Source of the DNA: JBLYYQ01 sp048550035
GTDB lineage: Bacteria; Nitrospinota_A; UBA7883; JBLYYQ01
Direction: 5' to 3'
Assembly: GCA_048550035.1 (NCBI GenBank)
Contig: JBLYYQ010000054.1
Location: 1 to 11,668 of the forward strand
Length of the DNA stretch: 11,668 nt
The notes under the pieces are model-generated. The model saw only the letters and a list, made by a program, of their open reading frames with translations. It ran no database searches and was not told the origin of the DNA. The stretch's first letter is position 1. Each line of letters begins with the position of its first letter. Of this stretch, positions 1 to 6,671 are shown piece after piece. The translations under genes were made by a program, and so were the position numbers.

Positions 1-107
1 CCAGACTCTTTCCCCCAGCTCCAATGAATAGCTGTGAACTTATTATTAAATATCTGTACCGCAAGGATCTCATCAATACCACCTACTAACGGGATCTTAG
101 TTAACAT
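1..107 (-). CDS. 5' fragment of an unidentified gene downstream of the large prepilin
   Basis: An open frame on the minus strand starts with ATG at 107-105 and runs without a stop to the window edge, giving 35 complete codons that begin MLTKIPLVGGIDEILAVQIF. The start lies 5 bases past the TAG stop of the large prepilin gene (113-115), with a GGGAA stretch some 9 bases upstream that could act as a weak ribosome binding site. The tight spacing suggests it is the next gene of the same operon. The fragment has no signal peptide or pilin leader. The pattern of a short strand (EILAVQIFNNKFTAIHW) would fit the first beta strands of an actin-like PilM/GspL protein, which often sits in such loci, but the piece is too short to identify and this is a guess. 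Confidence 0.5.
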   Translation of the reverse strand, partial: MLTKIPLVGGIDEILAVQIFNNKFTAIHWSWGKES

Positions 108-112
108 TGTAG

Positions 113-1261
113 CTATTCCCAGATTTCGCTTGGTGTCATCTGATATTTATAGTTCTGATCCATTTGAACAATTTCTTCTGTTATGGGGGCGTTTGGACTA
201 GGACCATATAACAGTAGTTTTGTTGATTTTATTAATGCTAACTCCATCATAGAGGATGCAGCTATCCCAGTCGGAGAATCATCATACGGAAGCTTAACAT
301 GGGCTACTGTACCTCCTACATCCATGGAAAAGTTTAGACTAACACTACTTACACCTTGGGCATTTCTTATCCTTCCCATTATAGACTCATTCGCTCCTAA
401 TGTATAAGAACCACGCCATGTTTTAGTACCTCCGATGGAACTGTAGGGAATAAAGCGAGTTACTGGTGTTTGATTTGTATGGATAAGATATGCAGGATTA
501 CGACCGCCACTCCTTGAACTCGTAACAGTAATTTCTGTTACTACTGCTCCTGCAGGTAGATCTTGTATTGTAAAAGCATTAGCAGGTATATTCCCACTAC
601 TATAAAATATATCTTTAGTTACTGTACTGGCTGGAGCATTTAAGAGTACCCTATTAAATAACTGTGACAAATTTAGACGAGCAATCTTTAACGAACTATT
701 TGCGCTAGCTTCATCTAATCCTAAAATACCACCAGAACCATCCCAATTCCAAAGTGCATTAAATTGACTTGTCGCTAAGCTGCCTGAACTAATTTGACTA
801 GAAATTGGAGTCGATAATGCTGAGATAATCATCAATCGTGGTCGCTTTTCATCATCTGCCAGAATTGATGATTGTGCCGTATCTATTGTCTGTATATATG
901 CTCCACCATCTAATGACGGATTAATATCTCCTCCACTGTTACTTTCCCAAACATATACACGAGCATAATTAGTATCATTAGTATTGACCTTTGATACTGG
1001 TACACTCAACTCATCTGCAATCGCTATATCCCAAGAAGGCGCATCGGTTGAACTAGAAACAACAGGTATTATTCCAGTCTCCTTGATATAGCTCTCCAAA
1101 GCATTCATCATATTTTCAACTGCCACAGCTTCACTATCTGCTAGAGCACGATCTATCTTTTTGATTACGTTCGGAGCAAGCATCGCAGCGAAAATTGCAA
1201 TTATTGATAAAACTGCAATTAATTCTATTAATGTAAATCCGAGCTTTCTTAATTTTGACAT
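113..1261 (-). CDS. Large prepilin-like protein with type IV pilin N-terminus (minor pilin or pseudopilin)
   Basis: The protein has a class III (prepilin peptidase) signal: a short basic leader MSKLRKLG, then F-T-L-I-E with the glutamate at mature position 5, then a hydrophobic helix of about 20 residues (IELIAVLSIIAIFAAMLAP). Prepilin peptidase would cut after the Gly and methylate the Phe. About 345 residues of globular, Ser/Thr/Asn-rich domain follow, with no cysteine, unlike the small prepilins in this locus. It is roughly twice the length of a usual major pseudopilin, which suits a minor or tip subunit, but GspK is unlikely because GspK lacks Glu5. I chose the ATG at 1261. A GGAG lies 9 bases before it and the leader is then 8 residues. 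An ATG at 1276 would add MESSN but has no close ribosome binding site. It lies 149 bases downstream of gspF on the same strand. The C-terminal domain family is not recognised. Confidence 0.85.
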   Translation of the reverse strand: MSKLRKLGFTLIELIAVLSIIAIFAAMLAPNVIKKIDRALADSEAVAVENMMNALESYIKETGIIPVVSSSTDAPSWDIAIADELSVPVSKVNTNDTNYARVYVWESNSGGDINPSLDGGAYIQTIDTAQSSILADDEKRPRLMIISALSTPISSQISSGSLATSQFNALWNWDGSGGILGLDEASANSSLKIARLNLSQLFNRVLLNAPASTVTKDIFYSSGNIPANAFTIQDLPAGAVVTEITVTSSRSGGRNPAYLIHTNQTPVTRFIPYSSIGGTKTWRGSYTLGANESIMGRIRNAQGVSSVSLNFSMDVGGTVAHVKLPYDDSPTGIAASSMMELALIKSTKLLLYGPSPNAPITEEIVQMDQNYKYQMTPSEIWE

Positions 1262-1270
1262 GTTGCTAGA

Positions 1271-1274
1271 CTCC
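1271..1274 (-). promoter_or_regulatory. Ribosome binding site deciding the start of the large prepilin
   Basis: GGAG on the minus strand lies 9 bases upstream of the ATG at 1261-1259. It overlaps the alternative in-frame ATG at 1276-1274, which itself has only an AGGA about 19 bases away. This favours the shorter form, whose leader is also the normal prepilin length. Confidence 0.45.
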
Positions 1275-1410
1275 ATTTATAATTTTATTACTATTTCCTG
1301 TTATCACTATTTTAATAAACCCTACTAACAAAAATACCACTAAGTAATTACATTTCTATTGAGCTCATATATCTGCGCTCCAAACTGCTCTAAAAGTGGC
1401 AATAATATAG

Positions 1411-2622
1411 TTATCCAATACCTGACAAAATACTAAGGAGTGGTAAAAATATTGATGCCGCTACAAATCCAACAATGAAAATTAAAAATAGTATTATCAT
1501 TGGTTCAACAATCCCAAAAATACTCTTTATTTTACGTGGTATCTCGTCATCGCAATGTTGTGCAATATGAGCAAAGGCTGATCCTAAATCACCTGAGCTT
1601 TCGCCGACAATAATCATTCTAATATTAATTGATGAAAAGAGTGGAACTTTACGCAATGTGTCAGAGATCATTATTCCTTCTGCTAAATCTTTCTCACACG
1701 ATTCAATAACTCGCTCAAATACTATGTTGCCAGTGACTGCCTTGCAAAGTTTCAATACTTCTAAAACTCCAATACCTGCATTGAATAATGTGGAAAATGT
1801 CTGCGCAAATCTTGATATCGCAAACATTTTATTAAGATCACCAAAAATCGGGAGCTTAAGTTTCATATTGTCCCAATGATACTTAAACCATATGGACTTT
1901 CTGTTTAGTATACTGACTGCCACCAAGCTCAATATCATACTGCCAATTACAAGCAACCACCAATCAACAAAAAACCCGCTAATAGCAATAACAATCTTTG
2001 TCGGCAACGGTAATTCGATTTTTAGCTCCTCTAATATTTTTATAAATCTGGGGATAACATATGTAAATAAAATGGTTAAAAAGATACTTATCGATCCTAT
2101 AACTGCGATTGGGTAAATGGTTGCCTGCTTGATATCCTTTATAAGCCTATCTAACCAGACCAAATAGTCACCAGACTGTTTAAATGTTTCAGGTAAATTA
2201 CCACTTGCCTCTCCTGCTTGAATCATATATAGCAATCGCTCAGGAAAAACTTTATTATGCTTCTTTAGAGCAGTGTGGAGCAGTTCGCCTGACTCGATAT
2301 CACGCAAGATAGCGTTAACAGCTACTTTGAGGCGGACTGTTTCCATATCATCTTTTAGTGTCTTTAATGAGTCGAGAATATTTACCCCTGCCTTAAGTAA
2401 TGCGGCAAGTTGCAAAAAAAACTCAGCGACCTCTCTTCGCTTTGTTTTGGGTGTGAAAAGAGTGATGCCGGAGTTAAACTCTGATTTTGCCTCCGTAACT
2501 TCAATAAGCATCAGTCCTGAAGCAGAGAGTCTAGATTCTAAACTATTTATATCAGCTGCAAAAGATAGACCCGTATCAATATTACCACTACTATCAACTG
2601 CTCTATAATTGAAATCTGGCAT
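1411..2622 (-). CDS. gspF: Type II secretion / type IV pilus inner-membrane platform protein GspF/PilC
   Basis: This polytopic inner-membrane protein couples the cytoplasmic assembly ATPase to the growing pilin filament. Its 403 residues match the usual family length of about 400. An N-terminal domain (about 1-45) begins with the typical F-x-Y-x-A-x-D-x-x-G pattern. Two copies of the T2SSF helical domain follow, at about 65-190 and 268-395. Each has the L-x-x-L-L-x-A-G-V (or L-F-N-A-G-I) turn, at 73-80 and 278-284, and the G-E-x-S-G motif, at 137-141 and 340-344. Membrane segments are near 171-190, 207-237 and 370-399, the classic three-segment layout. The ATG lies one base beyond the gspE stop codon, so the two are probably translationally coupled. 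No defects are seen. PilC of a pilus system and GspF of a secretion system cannot be told apart from this protein alone. Confidence 0.95.
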   Translation of the reverse strand: MPDFNYRAVDSSGNIDTGLSFAADINSLESRLSASGLMLIEVTEAKSEFNSGITLFTPKTKRREVAEFFLQLAALLKAGVNILDSLKTLKDDMETVRLKVAVNAILRDIESGELLHTALKKHNKVFPERLLYMIQAGEASGNLPETFKQSGDYLVWLDRLIKDIKQATIYPIAVIGSISIFLTILFTYVIPRFIKILEELKIELPLPTKIVIAISGFFVDWWLLVIGSMILSLVAVSILNRKSIWFKYHWDNMKLKLPIFGDLNKMFAISRFAQTFSTLFNAGIGVLEVLKLCKAVTGNIVFERVIESCEKDLAEGIMISDTLRKVPLFSSINIRMIIVGESSGDLGSAFAHIAQHCDDEIPRKIKSIFGIVEPMIILFLIFIVGFVAASIFLPLLSILSGIG

Positions 2623-2623
2623 A

Positions 2624-4345
2624 TTATTTTGCGACTCTTAATACCTCTGTTATTGTAGTTATTCCCTCTAATGCCTTAGCAATTCCATCTTCAAGCATAG
2701 ATGAAAATCCATCAGATTTTGCAATATCATTTATCTTCTTTGCCGATTGTCCCTGTAAGATAGCCTCCCTTACTTTCTCTGTGATTTTTAGTAGCTCATA
2801 TATCCCGGTTCTTCCTTTATAACCACGACCTCCGCAATTAGAGCAACCTGTGCCATGCCATAGTTTCGCACCTTTCATTGCATCAACATTGCTTACCATA
2901 CTAAAGTTTGCAAGTAGTAGTTCTGGATCTTTAATCTCAACCTTGCAGACATTACAAATCTTTCGCACTAGCCGCTGCGCAATAACTAAAGAGAGTGCTG
3001 ATGTAAGTAAAAATGGTTCAATCTTCATATCCAATAATCTTGCAACCGCACTGGCAGCATTATTTGTATGGAGTGTTGATAGAACTAGATGACCTGTCAT
3101 GGCAGCACGAATTGCTAACTCTGCACTTTCGCAGTCACGAATTTCACCTACCATTATAATATCTGGATCTTGTCTTAGTAGTGCTCGCAGTCCATTTGCA
3201 AATGTCATCCCAATCCCTGGATTTACATGGGTTTGGCGGATCATTGGAAGTTGATATTCAATCGGATCTTCTAATGTATAAACGGACATTTCCACTCTAT
3301 TCACCATCGAAAGTGACGCATAGAGTGTACTACTTTTACCTGATCCGGTCGGTCCTGTAACTAAGATTATTCCGCCTGACTTATTTAATGCTTGCTCTAT
3401 ACGGTCTCGATCTGATCTGAAAACACCTAATGCTTTTAGCTTTAATGTAATATTCCCTTTATCTAGTACTCGTATGACAATATTCTCGCCAAATATGGTA
3501 GGAAGTGTAGAAATTCGAAGATCAACTGCCTGTACTCCAAGTAAAAATGTTATCCGCCCATCTTGTGGCAACCGCTTCTCAGTAACATTGAGATTGGACA
3601 TGATTTTGATTCTTGCTATAGTAGAACTTTGCAGATCTTTCGGAATTAGCACCTGCTGTGTCATCGTTCCATCAATTCGCATACGGACCCTGACTACCTT
3701 ATCTTCAGGTTCGATATGAATATCAGTCGCTCTTAACTGAACTGCCAATGAAATCAGCTGGTCTATCAACCTTATCATTGGAGCTTCCTCTTCTAAAGAA
3801 TCGCTATCCCCTGATTTGCGTCGTGCAAGTACCTCTTGAATAATACTTTCAATTGTTCCTGCTTGAGCATAGTTACGTTCAATTGCATCTAGAATGTCAG
3901 CGCTAGCCGCAGTAACAACAGTAACTTTAGAGCCGATCTTCTTTTCTGCAATATCCATTGCTACTACATTAAGAGCATCAGCTATTACTAGGTGCACTTC
4001 ATCATCTGTTTTAGAAAGTACCATCATCTTATGACGCCTTGCTAGCTCGTATGGGATTAGGTTTAAGACATCATGTGCAATGACTGCATTACGAATATTG
4101 ACTAATTTGGTGTTTGTCTCTTCACCTAATGCTTGTGCAATCATCTCTTCTGAGATGAACCCTAACGAACTTAATGCTTCACCTAAGTATATGCCAAGCC
4201 GTTTTTGCTCTCGCAGCCCTAGTTCTAACTGAACCGAACTTATTAGCCCCTCATTAACTAGCCGCGCCCCTAATGGAAGCTTTTTTGCCTTAGATGGCTT
4301 ATGAGTTTCAATATCAGTTACTTCTTCATTCGCATCTCTATCCAT
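2624..4345 (-). CDS. gspE: Type II secretion / type IV pilus assembly ATPase GspE/PilB
   Basis: This cytoplasmic hexameric ATPase powers filament assembly through GspF. Its 573 residues are normal for GspE/PilB. An N-terminal MshEN-type domain (about 24-160) is followed by the N2 domain (about 190-300, including A-T-D-I-H-I-E at 206-212) and the RecA-like core. The Walker A box GPTGSGKS is at 331-338, the Asp box TLEDPIEY at 357-364, Walker B ending in I-I-M-V-G-E-I-R-D at 396-404, and the His box G-H-L-V-L-S-T-L-H-T at 418-427. A C4 zinc site is complete, with C464-x2-C467 and C501-x2-C504, as in assembly ATPases and unlike the PilT retraction ATPase. In the MshEN domain the arginine expected at the start of the first R-L-G motif is Pro24, so c-di-GMP binding is doubtful. 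The start at 4345 has no clear ribosome binding site. The gene lies 66 bases downstream of a prepilin gene and directly before gspF. Confidence 0.96.
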   Translation of the reverse strand: MDRDANEEVTDIETHKPSKAKKLPLGARLVNEGLISSVQLELGLREQKRLGIYLGEALSSLGFISEEMIAQALGEETNTKLVNIRNAVIAHDVLNLIPYELARRHKMMVLSKTDDEVHLVIADALNVVAMDIAEKKIGSKVTVVTAASADILDAIERNYAQAGTIESIIQEVLARRKSGDSDSLEEEAPMIRLIDQLISLAVQLRATDIHIEPEDKVVRVRMRIDGTMTQQVLIPKDLQSSTIARIKIMSNLNVTEKRLPQDGRITFLLGVQAVDLRISTLPTIFGENIVIRVLDKGNITLKLKALGVFRSDRDRIEQALNKSGGIILVTGPTGSGKSSTLYASLSMVNRVEMSVYTLEDPIEYQLPMIRQTHVNPGIGMTFANGLRALLRQDPDIIMVGEIRDCESAELAIRAAMTGHLVLSTLHTNNAASAVARLLDMKIEPFLLTSALSLVIAQRLVRKICNVCKVEIKDPELLLANFSMVSNVDAMKGAKLWHGTGCSNCGGRGYKGRTGIYELLKITEKVREAILQGQSAKKINDIAKSDGFSSMLEDGIAKALEGITTITEVLRVAK

Positions 4346-4411
4346 AAGCTAAACTTTATAAATAATAGATACTTAGCCTCTACAACCGTAGATCAGTAGC
4401 CTAGCTAGCAC

Positions 4412-5014
4412 CTATTTGTGTGCTATATATATAAGTATCTGCGTTCCATTTCTGAGTTTAACTTTGCCACCTACATCATTTGCTAGAGTTGCAGTACTTA
4501 CATTACTATCTATGATATTGTCTAATGCTTCAAAATCCTCTCTGGATGCACCATTATATCCCAGTGCTATAGTTCGCTTGCTGACTGTATCTCCTGTCCC
4601 ATCTGCGTTGAGATCAAATGTAGTATTTGAATTTGTTGAAGTAGTAGCGGTAGAGTAAATATTGTATATTAGAGCAGAAGTACCTATAGATGCCTCTGGT
4701 AGAGCATCTAAATATGGACCATTATAACGCCTGCAGCCTGTTTGAGTTTGACCTGTAAGGTATAGTCCAAAATCGTAACTACTCGTTGTATTTATCGGAA
4801 CGCAACTAGCATTGACTCTATGTAATGAACCTATATCTTTATACCAGTTAGCTGCTGCTGCTTCATAAACTCTGATCTCGCCTGCTATTCTTGTGGTCTT
4901 TGTATCTGAAATTATCTCAAATATCTTAGGTGCCAACATTGCAGATAATAGTGCGATCACTGCTAACACTCCTATCATCTCAACTAAAGTGAACCCATCC
5001 TTTGCTCTTGCCAT
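4412..5014 (-). CDS. Prepilin, tandem copy A (major pseudopilin-like)
   Basis: This is a predicted filament subunit, cut and N-methylated by prepilin peptidase. The leader MARAKDG is followed by F-T-L-V-E, giving Glu5 of the mature protein, and a hydrophobic helix to about residue 30. The globular domain has two cysteines (C71, C94) likely to form a disulfide, the block Y-N-G-P-Y-L-D at 97-103, an EF-hand-like loop D134-L-N-A-D-G-T-G-D142, and the C-terminus YIAHK shared by all three copies. I start it at the ATG at 5014. This gives 200 residues, exactly the length of copy B and aligned with its start, and a GGGAGG lies 9 bases upstream. The open frame continues up to a GTG at 5119, but that would put 35 extra residues before the leader and lies in duplicated spacer DNA. 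By my count it is about 84% identical to copy B. Confidence 0.88.
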   Translation of the reverse strand: MARAKDGFTLVEMIGVLAVIALLSAMLAPKIFEIISDTKTTRIAGEIRVYEAAAANWYKDIGSLHRVNASCVPINTTSSYDFGLYLTGQTQTGCRRYNGPYLDALPEASIGTSALIYNIYSTATTSTNSNTTFDLNADGTGDTVSKRTIALGYNGASREDFEALDNIIDSNVSTATLANDVGGKVKLRNGTQILIYIAHK

Positions 5015-5023
5015 CCTCCTCAT

Positions 5024-5029
5024 CCTCCC
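5024..5029 (-). promoter_or_regulatory. Ribosome binding site of prepilin copy A
   Basis: GGGAGG on the minus strand ends 9 bases before the ATG at 5014. The aligned position in copy B carries AGGAGA 8 bases before its ATG. This supports the short 200-residue reading over the GTG-started extension. Confidence 0.55.
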
Positions 5030-5119
5030 ATATCTCCGTTTAGAGAAGTCTTCATTCTTATCATATATATCTATGTAGCCCATCTCCCTATATCGATTGA
5101 AGGCTTTTATTGCTACCAC

Positions 5120-5722
5120 TTATTTGTGCGCTATATATACATATACCTCCGATCCATTAACAAATTTAACTTTACCACCTGCATCATGTCCTAGAGTTGC
5201 AATACTTACATTACTATCTATGATATTGTCTAATGCTTCAAAATCCTCTCTGGACACACCTTGATATACCAATGCTATAGTTCGCTTACTGACTGTATCT
5301 CCTGTCCCATCTGCATTGAGATCAAATGTAGTATTTGCATTTGTTGAAGTAGTAGCGGTAGAGTAAAAATTGGATATTAGAGCAACAGTTCCTATAGATG
5401 CCTCTGGTAGAGTATCTAAGTATGGACCATTATAACGCCTGCAGCCTGTTGAAGTTGTACCTGTAAGGAATGGCCCAAAATCGTAAGTTGTTGTTGTGTT
5501 TGTCGGAACACAACTAGCATTGACTGAATGTAATGAACCTATATCTTTATACCAGTTGGCTAATGCTGCTTCATAAACTCTGACCTCGCCTGCTACTCTT
5601 GTGATCTTTGTATCTGAAATTATCTCAAATATCTTAGGTGCCAACATTGCAGATAATAGTGCGATAACTGCTAACACCCCTATCATCTCAACTAAGGTGA
5701 AACCATCCTTTACTCTTGTCAT
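5120..5722 (-). CDS. Prepilin, tandem copy B (major pseudopilin-like)
   Basis: This 200-residue prepilin is the close paralogue of copy A. The leader MTRVKDG precedes F-T-L-V-E and the same hydrophobic helix. C71 and C94 are kept, as are the Y-N-G-P-Y-L-D block, the EF-hand-like loop (D134, N136, D138, D142) and the terminal YIAHK. About 32 of 200 residues differ from copy A. They cluster in the surface domain, at about 74-92, 113-119, 152-156 and 174-197, while the N-terminal 39 residues differ at only two leader positions. It has an AGGAGA ribosome binding site at 5731-5736. Its stop codon is followed by 105 bases of spacer before copy A, matching the spacer between copies C and B. Whether B and A form one mixed filament or are alternative subunits cannot be read from the sequence. 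Confidence 0.93.
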   Translation of the reverse strand: MTRVKDGFTLVEMIGVLAVIALLSAMLAPKIFEIISDTKITRVAGEVRVYEAALANWYKDIGSLHSVNASCVPTNTTTTYDFGPFLTGTTSTGCRRYNGPYLDTLPEASIGTVALISNFYSTATTSTNANTTFDLNADGTGDTVSKRTIALVYQGVSREDFEALDNIIDSNVSIATLGHDAGGKVKFVNGSEVYVYIAHK

Positions 5723-5730
5723 CCTCTCAT

Positions 5731-5736
5731 TCTCCT
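5731..5736 (-). promoter_or_regulatory. Ribosome binding site of prepilin copy B
   Basis: AGGAGA on the minus strand ends 8 bases before the ATG at 5722, which gives a prepilin leader of normal length (7 residues). Confidence 0.55.
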
Positions 5737-5826
5737 ATATTGTTGTTTGGAAAAATCTCCATTGTTACCATATATATCTATGTAGTCCTTTTCCCTTTAT
5801 TGATTGAAGGCTTTTATTGCTACCAC

Positions 5827-6468
5827 CTATTTGTGCGCAATATATATCTTCATCAGACCACCTTCTGAACTAGTCCATTTAACTTTTCCTCCAACATTAT
5901 TTGCTACAATCTGGTCAGAAACATTTCTATCAATAATATTGTCTACTGCTAAGAATATTTCTTCTTCCAAAGTATAATAAGCAATGTAGACTACTCTTTT
6001 ATCAGTAGTATCGCTTACACCATCGCCATTCAAATCAAAGGCATTAGAAGAAGGTGTAAGTTGACCGCTTATAGTATGAACAGACCAAATAATAGTACTG
6101 ACTGCAACCTCTTGTGCGGTTAGCTTGTCAAGATAAGGAGATTTATCATTTTTGCATCCTGAAATATTGTTACCTAACAAATATGGATTCAATGAAAAAT
6201 AGGCATCAAAATCAGTAACTTCACAATCTGCATTAACTCTATTTAAAGTCCCTATATCTTGATATCTCTTTGCGATAGCAACCTCATATACAGCAATCTC
6301 TGTTGCGAGCCGAACATTACGTCCACCACTTATTGTATCCAATATCTTAGGTGCCAACATTGCAGATAATAGTGCGATCACTGCTAACACTCCTATCATC
6401 TCAATTAAGCTGAAACCGTTCTTGTAAGTCAGAGTGTTAATCTGATGTTTTTTTGTATATATATTCAT
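5827..6468 (-). CDS. Prepilin, divergent copy C (first gene of the pilin operon)
   Basis: This is a prepilin of 213 residues from the ATG at 6468. A TTG directly before it at 6471 is also in frame. The leader of 18 residues, ending in K-N-G, precedes F-S-L-I-E (Glu23, mature Glu5) and the hydrophobic helix. The paired cysteines are at 82 and 105, the P-Y-L-D block is at 111-114, an EF-hand-like loop has D145, N147, D149 and D153, and the protein ends in YIAHK, so the layout is the same as copies A and B. Outside the helix the protein is strongly diverged from them, yet 64 bases coding for the helix are identical to copy A. No strong ribosome binding site is seen. It is the first gene after the divergent intergenic region and so probably promoter-proximal. 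Its role as major or minor subunit is unknown. Confidence 0.92.
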   Translation of the reverse strand: MNIYTKKHQINTLTYKNGFSLIEMIGVLAVIALLSAMLAPKILDTISGGRNVRLATEIAVYEVAIAKRYQDIGTLNRVNADCEVTDFDAYFSLNPYLLGNNISGCKNDKSPYLDKLTAQEVAVSTIIWSVHTISGQLTPSSNAFDLNGDGVSDTTDKRVVYIAYYTLEEEIFLAVDNIIDRNVSDQIVANNVGGKVKWTSSEGGLMKIYIAHK

Positions 6469-6477
6469 CAAGCTTTA

Positions 6478-6556
6478 TTTAGGCTCTTTTTGTTGATTTG
6501 GGGGAATAAGAGTTAAATTTAGGCTCGTTTTGTCGATTAGTGGAGAAAGAGTTAAA
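6478..6556. repeat. Imperfect 40-bp tandem direct repeat in the divergent intergenic region
   Basis: Copy 1 is at 6478-6517 (40 bases) and copy 2 at 6518-6556 (39 bases), directly adjacent. Both begin TTTAGGCTC and end AGAGTTAAA. The middle differs at about seven positions and by one missing base. They lie between the start of prepilin C and the predicted promoters, so they could be a double operator or part of the pilin leader transcript. No function is proven. Confidence 0.8.
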
Positions 6557-6558
6557 TG

Positions 6559-6586
6559 TTTATAAATTAAAGTCTAAAATAGTAAA
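6559..6586 (-). promoter_or_regulatory. Possible sigma70-type promoter for the pilin operon
   Basis: On the minus strand, TTTACT (6586-6581) is followed by a 16-base spacer and TATAAA (6564-6559). Transcription would start near 6552 and give a leader of about 85 bases that contains both 40-bp repeats. The surrounding DNA is very AT-rich, so chance matches are likely. Confidence 0.3.
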
Positions 6587-6611
6587 AAAATGTAAAGAAT
6601 TTGGTCTAAGC

Positions 6612-6640
6612 TAGCTATTTTCATCAGCCCCAGTTATAAT
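6612..6640 (+). promoter_or_regulatory. Possible promoter for the efflux operon
   Basis: A perfect TATAAT -10 box is at 6635-6640, 31 bases before the ATG of the outer-membrane factor. The hexamer at the expected -35 position (6612-6617, TAGCTA) is poor. This suggests a promoter that needs an activator or is weak. Confidence 0.4.
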
Positions 6641-6671
6641 CTATATTTCAAATTAGTTTATTAGATAAGAT

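Larger units (their letters stand above)
4412..5119 (-). repeat. Tandem prepilin duplication, unit A (about 708 bp)
   Basis: The unit spans prepilin A plus its upstream leader. It matches unit B at a constant offset of 707-708 bases, both in the gene and in the spacer. One shared spacer block is the 17-mer CATATATATCTATGTAG at 5062-5078, found again at 5769-5785. Similarity ends just left of 4412, where the gspE leader begins. Confidence 0.85.
5120..5826 (-). repeat. Tandem prepilin duplication, unit B (about 707 bp)
   Basis: This is the second copy of the unit described at 4412-5119. The junction string AGGCTTTTATTGCTACCAC occurs at 5101-5119 and again at 5808-5826, directly before the 3' ends of genes B and C. 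This marks the repeat period. Confidence 0.85.

Noticed and set aside
1262..1410. Possible terminator or hairpin between gspF and the large prepilin
   Set aside because: Only 4-5 bp stems are visible (for example GAGC/GCTC at 1360-1380 and CCACT/AGTGG flanking it), with no GC-rich stem followed by a T run on the minus strand.
4346..4411. Palindromic CTAGCTAG near 4401 as an operator before gspE
   Set aside because: An 8-base palindrome in AT-rich DNA is expected by chance and there is no second copy at a useful distance.
183..4658. Short plus-strand open frames opposite the prepilin, gspF and gspE genes
   Set aside because: They are antisense shadows of well-supported genes, with no recognisable domain and no separate coding signal.
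5015..5119. N-terminal extension of prepilin A to the GTG at 5119, directly abutting the stop codon of prepilin B
   Set aside because: The extension is duplicated spacer DNA that happens to stay open. The copy B equivalent does not carry it. It would give a 42-residue leader, and the ATG at 5014 has a good ribosome binding site and matches the start of copy B.
6469..6671. Repeat pair as a CRISPR array
   Set aside because: There are only two directly adjacent copies with no spacers between them, and no cas genes nearby.
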